Positions 1 to 9,868 of a stretch of 64,000 bases of DNA are shown piece after piece. The notes beneath the pieces are model-generated. The model saw nothing but the letters and a program-made list of their open reading frames with translations. It did no database searches and had not been told where the DNA came from. The DNA is from Bullera alba (lineage: Eukaryota; Basidiomycota; Tremellomycetes; Tremellales; Bulleraceae). Where the stretch lies: positions 806,001 to 870,000 of the forward strand of contig BCIX01000003.1 in the NCBI GenBank assembly GCA_001600095.1, written 5' to 3'. Each line of letters begins with the position of its first letter. The first letter of the stretch is position 1. The translations under genes were made by a program, and so were the position numbers.

Positions 1-386
1 GGATCATCTTCGTTCTCGGGCAGTGTTTCATTACAGATATAGTACATACAGCATCGCACTGCACGATAGATGGACATGTGGGACATTGTGTGGGTTGCTG
101 CGGTACGAAGATGGTTGTTATTGTGTTCTGAAACGCGGCGCTTAAATTAGCTTCAGAGCTTCACGTCAGCATTGAATATTGATCGACGTGCATCAACATT
201 ACAATTGGCGGCAGAGTCGAGCCAAAGTCGAGTGCTCACCCTACACTTACTGGCAGCAAGGTATCCCAGCAGTAGCACCTCCCAGACCAGACCGTTGAAA
301 GATCACTACTTCTGCGCTCTGCCTCAACGCAGCATTGAAGCCAGTCTTTCGCCTAACTCGCCACACTTCCCAAGGCTCCCGTCGCC
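1..386. other. Window edge and 5' flank of the phosducin-like gene
   Basis: No coding region is supported here. Reading frames are short and lack splice-consistent continuation. The last 200 bases are pyrimidine-rich with scattered CT runs, as expected for a promoter/5' UTR of the gene starting at 387. Confidence 0.5.
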
Positions 387-1505
387 ATGCCTACACTCGA
401 AGAATCTGCTCTCAATGGCGACCTGTTCCGCCCACGATCCCACTCGCCCAGCCGATCAATCTCCACAAACTCCGATAACGGTGCCAATACCGACGACGAG
501 CTCGCCTCTGACATCTCAACACCTTCCTCCCCGCTCACCTCTGGCGGGAGACCTACTGCCGGCGACGGCTTCAATGCCGATGAAGCCTCTAGTGGCCGTA
601 CCGGCGTCAAGGGCGTATTGGCCGATAAGAAATCATCCAGCTCTGTAAGCCAAGCACAGCGCACTGCCGCTGCGGGAGAGTATGCTGTCGAGGTGGAAAG
701 GAGGAAAATTGTCGCTATGACGATCCACGAGGAGGAAGCCGCTCGAGCCGCCGACAAAGCCAGGTCCGAGGGAGGGGATGAGGGTGAGGGGGATAACGAG
801 GTGCGAAAATGGCGAAAGGCAAGGAAAGAGGAGTTGAGGCGCACCCGCGAGGGTACTGGCGATGCGGATGGTGGCAGTGCTGGACACGCTGCGTTGGTGG
901 AGGGGGTAGTGAAGAGAGGAGGTCTTAGGGAAGTTGGAAAAGAGGGTTTCGTCTCCGCTGTGGAGAGACCGGGCTGGGTCGTGATACTGATATACGAACC
1001 GGTGAGTCAGAGTCTGGTCTGTGCTGCAACCTCGGGAGGCACCGTACCGTAACAATATAAGAATATACGGCTGATGGCATTACTATAGGACATACCCCGG
1101 TGCGCGGGTTTGCTAGCTTCTACATTGTCCCTCTCGCTCAGTCATCCGCCAAACGTCACTCTGTTGCGAGCTAGAGCAACAACGCTACAGTTCTCCCTCT
1201 TGCCCAACCCCTCTGCTGAAGATGGAGGCGAGGACGACGATTATTTGGGAGACGAGGCAAAGGCAGATCCGGACGTCCTACCCACAATGCTGGCGTACAA
1301 GGATGGAGAGCTGGTGCATACTTGGATAAGAGTCGATTGGGAGGTTGACGAGTCGGGTGTAGAGGGGCTGCTACGAAAGTAAGTACTGTGTGACGAGTGA
1401 CAGAAGTCGGGGACTAATTGAGCTGTTAGGTCCGGCGTACTCCCCAGTATGGAACAAGTCTACCGGCAGAGAGACCTGTCTCGCGACTCTGACGATGACG
1501 AATAA
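387..1505 (+). CDS. Phosducin-like protein (thioredoxin-fold G-beta-gamma/CCT cofactor)
   Basis: Three exons (387-1001, 1089-1378, 1430-1505) join in frame to about 326 residues. The N-terminal 140 residues are Ser/Pro-rich and acidic, probably disordered. A charged helical stretch (RKWRKARKEELRR) follows, then the phosducin thioredoxin-like domain: WVVILIYEP, then across the intron DIPRCAGLLASTL, equivalent to the 'W-V-x-H-L-Y-x-x-x-I-P-x-C-x-L' segment of the family, and later PTMLAYKDGELV. The C-terminus is short and acidic (RDSDDDE), also typical of the family. Family members bind G-beta-gamma or assist the CCT chaperonin in folding it and other clients. Which subclass (PhLP1- or PhLP2-like) is not decided from sequence alone. 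The start is the first ATG of the long open frame. Confidence 0.8.
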
Positions 1506-1762
1506 TGACACTTACAGTTCCGAGGGGTCTCGTGAGAGTCAGGAGGTGAAAGAAGGATTCAGTGAGATTGGAGGGCTCTGGCTTGCCTATAGCCTGAGTG
1601 GACGGACCACTTGGGGTTAGACAGACGATAGAGATGCCTTCGCCTAGGTGCTTGTACGATTAGAGCGTTAACGACCATGACGAACATGAAGACGCCTTAG
1701 ATCTGATCCCGACGATGAAGCCACAGACCGATGCTTGGGTCAATATCAATACATCTCCCACA

Positions 1763-2419
1763 CTAGAACTCCTTGTGTCCGATCTCTTTTGCCTGAGGCG
1801 ACCACTAACAAAGCACGATGAGTCTAGTGTTCTTATTGATATAGTGGGTACGGACGACTTACTAGAGCCGATGGGATAGGTCTTATAGGTGGGTTGTGTC
1901 GGACCTGAATCAAGCCAATCGTCAGTCACCTTGCCTACTGGCATCTCGCTAGAAGACTCACCTCCCGCTTGGCGGAAACTTGCCAGACTCCGTACATCGC
2001 AACTCCGATCAGTCCGAATGCTACGGCAGTGTTGGCCTTCCAGTTCGCGGGTCTAGACCACCAGCCGCCTATGATGTGAAGTCGGGTATCGAGTAGGGGT
2101 GATGTGAACGCAGATCATCCAGTCGATTGCGTGAGGTCGAAATGTGTGTATCGGTATGACAGATACAGGTCGTTGTGAGTTGAAACATCGAAAGAGAAGA
2201 CACAACTGTCAGTAAGTGCACCATCTTCGGCTCGCTGTACTGACCGGACGGCGACCAGACCTCTTTCGGGTAGGGATATCGTGCCTACAACATGTTCAGT
2301 GTCCGTTTCTTCATGCCTGCCTGTCTGTCTCCAAGCGGCATATATCACTCACGCCTCCACCCTACATCAATCATCAGCGTACGCCCATGCTCGAGCTATA
2401 CCCAAGTTTGACTCACCAT
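1763..2419 (-). CDS. 80-residue single-pass membrane protein, probably mitochondrial, function unknown
   Basis: Six exons are needed for only 80 residues: 2419-2417 (just the ATG), 2361-2353 (9 nt), 2284-2245, 2068-1962, 1904-1863 and 1804-1763. All boundaries are GT..AG and the frame closes exactly on TAG. The protein has an aromatic/proline N-terminal segment (RYPYPKEVWSPSGGWW), one hydrophobic helix around residues 33-50 (TAVAFGLIGVAMYGVW), a basic turn (SAKREVRH), and a Pro/Ile-rich tail ending in GHKEF. This layout recalls small conserved fungal inner-membrane or respiratory-complex-associated proteins, but I do not recognise a named family. It shares a 387-bp bidirectional promoter with cytochrome c, which fits a mitochondrial role by inference only. 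Confidence 0.72.
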
Positions 2420-2806
2420 GTTGTTCGTTTGCTAAGGCAGGTTGATTGCAGAGCTGTCTCTTTGCACTCAATTGGCAAGTACTTCGGCAACAGCTGAAGA
2501 TGATCTCTGACGGCGACGCCTAACTTCCTCCCGCAAATAGGTATGCTTGCACTGGCAGGCCCGCCTAACCTCCTTGACCAAATGCGGCAAACGCCATTGG
2601 CCCGTCCCCCTCTCGGATCGATACGGATTGATTCCGCCCGTCGATTTCCCACTCCACCCGACACACCCCCCGCCGCCCGCATCACCTCCGCCTCCTGGTT
2701 GTTTTTTCCTCGTTGCTAGAAAAAGAGACAGCTGGTCATCGAGCATCCTAACATCAACCACATCACCTTACCAACTACCCCCAAAAGTATCACCACTTAG
2801 TACATA
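2420..2806. promoter_or_regulatory. Bidirectional promoter with two CCAAT boxes (small membrane protein / cytochrome c)
   Basis: This gap separates two divergent start codons. It contains two CCAAT pentamers read on the minus strand (ATTGG at 2471-2475 and 2596-2600) and a C/T-rich block before the cytochrome c ATG. CCAAT is the binding site of the HAP/NF-Y complex, the classic activator of respiratory genes in fungi. Assigning function here is inference. Confidence 0.4.
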
Positions 2807-3656
2807 ATGGCCAACGACTCTTTCAGCCCAGTGAGTACAATGCCCACGCACAACAATCCCCACCCGCAGCGCCAGCGAGCCTGGTCGAGGTCGACGCAGT
2901 CCGATCGATCTGTGATGCTGGACCTCAATGTCGAATCGGAGGTCCCAAGCTCCTCGAAGTCGATCGGGCTGGTCGATTGGACCGTAGTATGGACAGAGAG
3001 AGCTATGGCGGATACAGCCCCGCTTGATGCCTCGGATCACTCACGAGGACGATGTACTGACTGCAATTTGCTAGGGAGACGCCTCTAAAGGTGCTTCTAT
3101 CTTCAAGGTGAGTCACCCAGCTGTCTATGGATCGTAGTGCTTAGCTGACCTCTTTATGCAGACCCGATGCGCTCAGTGCCACACCCTCGGTGCCGGAGAG
3201 CCAAACAAGGTCGGACCTAACCTCCACGGTCTGTTTGGCCGAAAGTCCGGTCAGGTCGAGGGCTTCTCGTACACCGCCGCCAATGTCAACAAGGGCGTTA
3301 CATGGGTGAGTAGTCGTGGCAAATGTGTTCGAGACTTGTGCTGACTCTGACCTAGGACAACGACACTCTGTTCGAGGTATGTCACGGTGGCTTGCCAGAA
3401 GTTTGTTCGATCGATCGGTATACTGACTTTCGCTCTCTAGTACCTCGAGAACCCAAAGAAGGTGAGCTAACATCTTCTTGTGGTGTACGGTGCACAGCTG
3501 ACATATCTCCAGTACATCCCAGGTACCAAGATGGCTTTCGCCGGTTTGAAGAAGGCCAAGGACAGGAACGACCTGATCACCCACCTTGCCGAGGCTGTGA
3601 GTCCGAAGTTGCTCTCGTAGTTATCACTCATACTGATGTTGCCTTAGACCAAGTAA
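2807..3656 (+). CDS. CYC1: Cytochrome c
   Basis: Seven exons (2807-2830, 3075-3107, 3162-3305, 3356-3376, 3441-3461, 3513-3596, 3648-3656) encode 111 residues, normal for fungal cytochrome c. The covalent haem motif CAQCH is at about residues 23-27, followed by the expected segment [14 protein letters not shown]. The axial-ligand methionine lies in [11 protein letters not shown]. The protein shuttles electrons between complexes III and IV in the mitochondrial intermembrane space. The last coding exon is only ACC-AAG-TAA, and two internal exons are 21 nt, so exon-finding programs can easily miss parts. The start is the only ATG giving the standard short N-terminus ([14 protein letters not shown]) after splicing. 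Confidence 0.96.
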
Positions 3657-4406
3657 GCTTGGGGCGTTGTCGCTTGTGGATGTTAGCATAGATGTAGACG
3701 AGTCGACGCGGTCGATTTTTAGATGTCCGGCCTGATCATACTTGTCAGGCAGGATCTCAGGGCTGTTTTGGGTGATGAATAATATACGCACTCTTACCCA
3801 ACCATACTTGCATGAACACACTACTCTGACCCGCGTGTACTGTGCGGCACTGCAGTCTGCACTCCGCAATGGCTCTTGTATCATGACCGAAACTTGACAG
3901 ACGTTGATGTCAACACGCAATGCGCAGGGTTGGACCTCGTTGGACGTGCGTCACCGCGAGGTATGGGCCAATCAGATCAAGGCTTTTACCGCCTTTTTTT
4001 CGGACGAAGCGACGGTGAACGGAATTCACGGAGGTCAGCGTCAGTAACCCGAGTCCTCACCAAGTCCTGACTCGTACTTCCTGAGCCAAATATACCGTGG
4101 AGTCTGGACCGGTGGTCACTTTGCACACGATGAGCTGTTCGAGTCTGATACTTGGACGACCCGCTCCAGCTCGACGGCATCCTACATACGCTCGGCGTGG
4201 AAATGTGCGGCCTGCAGGTCAACTTGTCAAGCAAGCACCCTGACTCGCCATACAGCCATCGCCCGTCCGCCTGCTTTGCTCTACTCGCGGAGCTGTGTAC
4301 CGTGACCTTACACTCATACTGCATACATCTCACAAGAGGTTACGCTTGATTTTCTAGTCACCACTGACACTGATGCTACTGCTACACTTTCCCATGGGCC
4401 ACGGGT
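3657..4406. other. Gene-free 750 bp between convergent genes
   Basis: This holds the 3' flanks of cytochrome c and of the aldolase. I see only short, unsupported reading frames and no RNA gene or repeat. Confidence 0.5.
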
Positions 4407-5727
4407 TTATGCCTTGCCCGCGCTGCCAAAGATCTTGAACCACTTTTCGCAGTGTTGGGCAAATACCTCGGTGGCGTCCTCCTGAGCGTCCGGGAAGGGC
4501 TTTGTGGCCAGACCTTCGGATAGGGCTTTGGCATATGGATCCCTGACCCACGAGTTGACGTTGATCTGAGGGTTGAGGTCAATGTCAGCTCTTATGGCCA
4601 TTGGGAAGTGGGAGTTTGGCTGACCTTTGAGACACCGAGTTTGATCATCTTCTGCCAGTACTCCTCCGGTAGCTCGTCCGTGCCGTGCGCACTGGTACGG
4701 TGGTCAGCAAAGTCCTTTCGGGGGGTGAGAGGCCTCGAGATGACAGGCACTCACCAAACTGGGATTCTGCCCTTGAACTGAGTTCCAAGCGTCTCGAGCC
4801 TTCCAGGCGAGTCAGTACAAGCATCCTCGCAGTCCTCGGAGCTAGACTTACAGGTCGAATCGCCAGTCTGGGCCGCCAAAGTTGACGTAGCTTCCGTGTC
4901 TATTACCCACACACGGAGCGAGGATGTTGGCTCCGGTCCTACCGCCATAGTTAGCCCATATTCCGACCTGTATGATCGCTCGCTGCGCTCACTCCTTCAT
5001 GAACACCTCGGCTCGGGAGGGATCCGTCAACATCTCCCCGGTGATCTCCCTGACTCCAGCTTCACCGCCCTCCAATCTGCCGAGCTCGACTTCGGTGGCT
5101 ATGCCCTGAGCGTGACATCGGGCAATGTAGGGTTTGGCAATAGCAATGTTCTCCTCTTCCGTCTAGCGTACGAGTCAGTGCTGTTCGCATGCCGGAGGAG
5201 AGCAGTAGGCTAGGCCTGTAGGCCTCGCAGGACGTACGTCGGCGTGGGAGGCATCGACCATGATACTGTCGAACTTGATGCCATACTTCTCCGCACAGCC
5301 GATGGACAACTCGAGCGCCTCGTCTGAAGCCGCGTGGTCGAGGTGCACCGCGATAGGCACAGAGGCGTCGTGAGCCCTGGCGAACATGTCAGAACAGATC
5401 CACAGTAGGATTCTCGCCTTACTCACAGCTTGACGACGTATTGCAGTAGTGCTGGTCCGCCATAGGCCAATGTTACCGGGAAGAGCTGTAGGATCGCAGG
5501 GGATCGAGCTCGCTCAGCCGCTCGCACCAGTCCATGTGCCGATTGAGCGTCGTAACTGTTTCACCATCAGTACACGCCTCAAGCATGCACTCTTGACACA
5601 CCATGATTGGGACAGGATACCGTCTGTAGTGGGTCAGTCGTCATCGCTAGCAAGAAAGGCGGCACTCACAGCCCTCTCTCTCGGCCTTGGCGAGGATAGC
5701 CAGTGTTCGGTTATCTTTGAGAGACAT
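4407..5727 (-). CDS. Class II fructose/tagatose-bisphosphate aldolase, short GatY/KbaY-size form
   Basis: Nine exons splice to about 292 residues. Landmarks are HLDHA (about residues 81-85), MVDASHAD (109-116), TEVELGRLEGGE (139-150), NRHGSYVNFGG (185-195), AHGTDELPEE (219-228) and SKINVNSW (239-246). The three histidines in HLDHA, NRHGSY and AHGTDE match the zinc ligands of class II aldolases, which cleave ketose 1,6-bisphosphates (or ketose 1-phosphates) into dihydroxyacetone phosphate plus an aldehyde. The length fits the 280-300 residue GatY/KbaY type rather than the roughly 360-residue glycolytic FbaA type. It may therefore be a second, catabolic aldolase rather than the housekeeping enzyme. 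Substrate is not decided by sequence. The start ATG gives MSLKDNRTLAILAKAERE, the usual N-terminus of this group. Confidence 0.87.
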
Positions 5728-6138
5728 GATGGATGTTTGGTCTTGTGCTTTTGGTTGTGGTGCAAGTGTGGGGATGGAGCTGGATGGAAAGTAGATGGGA
5801 GAGTATACTTTGGACAAGAGACAGCCAAGTGTACCAGCTGGTCATATCAACCACTTGCACCCCCCACACATCCCCGTATCAAATCCACCGAATCTATCCG
5901 GCTTTTACCGGTCCGACCCTGCTCCGGACCATCGACCCGCTTTCTGCCCGAACATTCCTCCGGGCCCCTTGCACAACCGCACAACTCCTTCCGAGCTGGA
6001 CCGTGGTAAGCGCGGTTCATGGTGTGCATGGTGCAGTGATGAATGATGATGGATGGTTCGGGCGAGTAGTCCGTATAGTACAACAAGATCTATGACATGG
6101 TGTGGTGTTATACCGACTGAGAGGCAATACTGCGTCGC
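5728..6138. other. Aldolase promoter and polynucleotide kinase 3' flank
   Basis: 411 bp between two same-direction genes. Apart from the inverted repeat at 5910-5930 and GC-rich CTCCGG motifs around 5950, nothing coding is supported. Confidence 0.45.
5910..5930. promoter_or_regulatory. CCG/CGG inverted repeat upstream of the aldolase
   Basis: Two perfect 6-bp arms, GGTCCG (5910-5915) and CGGACC (5925-5930), are separated by 9 bp and lie about 180 bp upstream of the aldolase start. CCG/CGG triplets in inverted arrangement are the usual half-sites of Zn2Cys6 dimers. No binding protein is known from the sequence. Confidence 0.3.
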
Positions 6139-7920
6139 TCACTTGACCTCCAGCATCCACATGTCCCACTTCTTCCTCTCATCCTCACTGCCCTCAAAGA
6201 CAAAATTGACGCCCCTCAGCTCGTCAAATCCTTCGTCGAGACTGGGGTCCTGGAACTGAGCCACATATCCACTGAATGCCGAACCGGGCAGCAGCTCCCT
6301 CGGGGGGTTGGTCTTCGGAGCGTAGTTTGCTCTGTACACGCTGTTATGCTTGGCTAGCGCTATAGGACATAGGAAGTGGAACAAGCTGTCACAAACGCTC
6401 ATCAGCCTGAGGTCAAGGCGAGGTTGCTTAGACTGACCGTATTGGCGTGTGAAGTCTAGAGGCGAGTGAAACCCAGATGGCTCGAGTCTCCCTGTTCCTA
6501 TTGGTGTTATCTGCCTTCAGCACCGTTCAACAACTCATCTGCTCACCGATGACAACTGATTTCCCAGAGGCGAGGGAAGCCTCTGCTGCAATGAGACACT
6601 TCTCCCTCCTGCCCATCAAGTCCTGATTGATGTGCTCATAGCCCCTTGGGGCGAAGTGTTTCTTGAAGAACGACGTCTTGCCAGATGCCCTGCAGCAGTA
6701 CAGGAGTCGGTAAGCACAATCTACCGAGTCAAGTCTCGACTCTGGACTCACGGCGGGCCTACAAACAGGACGATCTCCTTCTCCGTCCGGACGATGGGCT
6801 TATTTGACGGCACTACTGGCGGTACTGAGACAAAGTCAGCTGAGCGTAGCGTCGGGCAGCTGATACTTACAGTTCGCCAGAGAACCCACTTTGCTTGGCA
6901 AGAATCCATTAGGCGGCTCCGGGTATTCTTGTTTAGGTTCGCCCAAGAAGTATTCCTACATCGTCTCAGCTCTACTCTGGACAATGACTCACTTCTGGCG
7001 TGACAAACTTGACTCCAACGTTCAAGGCGAATTTGTAGTCTGTATCCGAGTGATCCTTGACTTTGCCCTTCCCACCGCCCAGTCTCCCAGCGGCATCGCC
7101 CACGAAGAGCGAGTTTTCCAAGTCGACCGCCAGGCCTTTCTCCTCGTAGAGCTGCTTGACCACTTGATACATCCCGACATTGGGTTTGCGGTATATATCG
7201 TATTTGTTCAGTGCAGCCAATACTCTTATAGGCACGTCTTGGGGCATCTATCGAGGCTCAACCATCAGCTGCGGGAACAACTAGGGCCGATAGGGGCTGA
7301 AACTGACCTTTGCCACGATCAAGGATAGCTTGGCTTTCCATTCCTTGCGTATCTTCTCCCTAGCGTCCCCTTGGTTTGAAATCACGACCAAATGCTTTCC
7401 ATCCTCCCACTCCGCTTTCAGCCTATTAGGGACGGAAGGGTGCCACCATGCCCAGTCCTCTCGAGAGGTGGGGAATCGATTGGTTCCCTTTGGCTTGATA
7501 AGGGTACCATCAAGATCGTAGAACACGACTTTGACTTTGGCCCGAGCAGACCCATTTGACGATTCGCCGAGGTTCTCCTCATGTGATGATGAGGCGAGTA
7601 GCGGTGCTGTGTCTGGGCTTGCAGGCGTAGGAGCCGGGGTCGGCAGTGGGTTCACCGAGGAGGATGGAGCAAAGGGGTCTAGGTGGAGGAAGTGGATGAG
7701 GGTCGGTGGTGAGGGCAGAAAGTTCCCAAGCTCTTTCACCCCTCCTGTAAACAGCGGGTGGACTACAACGCATCAGCTCGGAGCTTACAGGTGAGAGAGA
7801 AGGGGAGCTACGCTTCTTGGCCGGCGGGGCGGCAACATTGCCGTTGGCTGATCTCTTTACGCCTAAGATTGGTGCGTCAGCTTGAAGATCTGGCTGGAAG
7901 GTTAGCTCACCACTCATCAT
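6139..7920 (-). CDS. PNK1: Bifunctional polynucleotide 5'-kinase/3'-phosphatase
   Basis: At least eight exons. An N-terminal HPLFTGG segment precedes the HAD-type phosphatase domain, with catalytic VVFYDLDGT (about residues 105-113), then VVISNQGD and FVGDAAGR. After a linker ([14 protein letters not shown]) comes the kinase P-loop [13 protein letters not shown], split by an intron after GPP, then [11 protein letters not shown] and a C-terminal domain ending [10 protein letters not shown]. This is the Pnk1/PNKP arrangement without a recognisable FHA domain. The enzyme converts 3'-phosphate/5'-OH DNA breaks to ligatable ends in single-strand break and end-joining repair. The start is ambiguous: ATG at 7920 is followed after 10 nt by a good intron (donor 7910). 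An in-frame ATG at 7956 would add 12 residues (MCMARKIPVPVF), possibly a mitochondrial form. Confidence 0.9.
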
Positions 7921-8020
7921 GAATACTGGAACAGGTATCTTCCGCGCCATACACAAGCGCGTCGAGGGTCTCGCGTGTATTGAAGACGAGTTGAGGTCTG
8001 GTCGAGGATGTCGATCGTGG

Positions 8021-8026
8021 ACGCGT
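8021..8026. promoter_or_regulatory. ACGCGT (MCB-like) hexamer between PNK1 and TRP4
   Basis: A perfect MluI cell-cycle box lies about 100 bp upstream of the PNK1 start. MBF-type factors bind ACGCGT to drive G1/S DNA-metabolism genes in yeasts. The hexamer also occurs by chance elsewhere in the window, so this is only suggestive. Confidence 0.25.
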
Positions 8027-8240
8027 AGGAAAGTTGGAAACCTAATGTTGACTCACCGCCGGCGTTCTTTCCGACGGAAGTAGGCGAGAGTGGGCGGAAT
8101 CAATTTCAGCACGTGGCAAACGAGTCATTCTCGATCGCCTGCGACACAGCGAGTCGGTCCAACTGTCCACAATCCTGTGACTCCTGTTCTCTGGCTGCAC
8201 GCGCACATACAGCTCCCAAACAGTCGCACTTACTCCTACC

Positions 8241-9720
8241 ATGTCGATGGCAAGCAAGGATCTCGCCAAACCAGCCGGCAACAAGGGCCAAGATGACTCG
8301 AGCAAATACTCCCCCGATACGTTCAAAGTGCTATTGAAGAAGCTGGTCCAGACTCCCGACGAGTTCGGCGCAGAGGACGTCACAGCGGCATTCAGGCATA
8401 TCTGCGCCGAGGCCGCCTCCGAAGCTCAGGTACGTCAGCTTTCTCATATTCCGTATTCCCACGAGTAGCAGCAAGCTGATAGTTTAAGTGTAGATTGGGG
8501 CATTCCTCACCGCGTTGACGCTCTCTGGGCTGGAAGGCGAGCCTGAAATAGTGGCCGCCTGTGCCTCTGTCCTAAGACAGCATGCTATATCGGTGACCAA
8601 CCTCGCCGCGGTGGATGGAGACGATGTGGACCCGAAAGAGGGAGAATGGAACTACAGAGAGACCGATAAGCTGGGCGACGGATACAAAGGCTTTGTGGAT
8701 GTCGTTGGGACCGGAGGTGACGGATGGGACACGTTCAACGTCTCCACCACGGCAGCTGTCGTCGTCGCAGGTGCCGGAGCTAGGGTCACAAAGGTGAGCA
8801 CCAATGTCCGAATAGAGTTCGCCTTAGGGAAATTCTGACTCCTGCAGCACGGCTCGAAAGCCGCTACCTCGACATCAGGCTCTGCGGACTTATTGCTCTC
8901 CCTGGACGCGAGGTTGTCCTTCCCCGTCGAGTCGTTACCCGACTTCCTCCCCGTTTCACCCTTCCTGTTCCTCTTTGCACCACACTACCACCCTGCTCTA
9001 GCGCACATTGCGCCTATCCGACGACAACTCAACTTCCGAACGATATTCAACATCCTCGGTCCGCTGATCAACCCCGCCACTCCGGATAGGATGGTGCTTG
9101 GTGTCGCGAAGAAGGAGCTAGGAGAGACTTATGCCCAAGTGCTCAAGTTGCTCGGCGTGGAGAGAGCCCTTGTGGTTTGTGGAAAAGAGGGCTTGGACGA
9201 AATAAGTCCCGCGGGGGAGACTTGGACGTGGTGGTTGGAAAATGGCGAGATTTCTACTGGGTCAATACACCCCACCGAGGACTTTGGACTGCCTCTCCAC
9301 GCTCTCTCCTCTGTGCGGGGGGCGACGCCAGAGCTCAATTCGTTGACTTTCCAGGCGATATTGTCAAATTCGCAACAACCGCCTCCACACCTCTCTTCCC
9401 CTCCTTCACCAGATTCGCCCTCTCTCCAGTCAATCACCGACTACGTCCTGCTCAATGCGGCCGCGGTGCTGAGGGTCTGTGGAAAGGCAGAGTCGTACAA
9501 GGAAGGCGTGGCGATCGCCAGGGGAGCCATCGAGAATGGCAACGCTTGGGACGCTTGGACTAGGTTCCGGGATCAGTCGAAGAAGGCAATGGGAGAGGAT
9601 GTCGGAGTGAAGATGGTAGAGGACGATGGAGGTGTGGCCGCGAAGAATGGAACGGTCAAAAGCTGGCGAGAGCCCAAGCACGGTCACGAGGAGGGCGAGA
9701 AGAAAGAGGCAAAGTCGTAG
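8241..9720 (+). CDS. TRP4: Anthranilate phosphoribosyltransferase
   Basis: Three exons (8241-8429, 8494-8793, 8848-9720) give 453 residues. The family signature GTGGDG is at about 135-140, followed by NVSTTAAVV, then across the intron [15 protein letters not shown]. Further on come [21 protein letters not shown] and [12 protein letters not shown]. The enzyme joins anthranilate to PRPP, the second step of tryptophan synthesis. Compared with bacterial enzymes (about 340 residues) it has an acidic insert after [13 protein letters not shown], a Pro/Ser-rich loop ([16 protein letters not shown]), and a charged C-terminal tail of some 40 residues. A second ATG two codons downstream (8247) could equally be used. 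Confidence 0.95.
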
Positions 9721-9868
9721 AGTAGCGCCACTCGAGGCGTATGTGCTATGCATCTGCACGGTAGAGTACTTTGTCAATGCTACATGATTGTCCTATGCTG
9801 GGGATACAAATTCGATTATAACGAGGAGTTCCCTCAAATGTCCTTTCAAACTACCACTAACTATTGTC

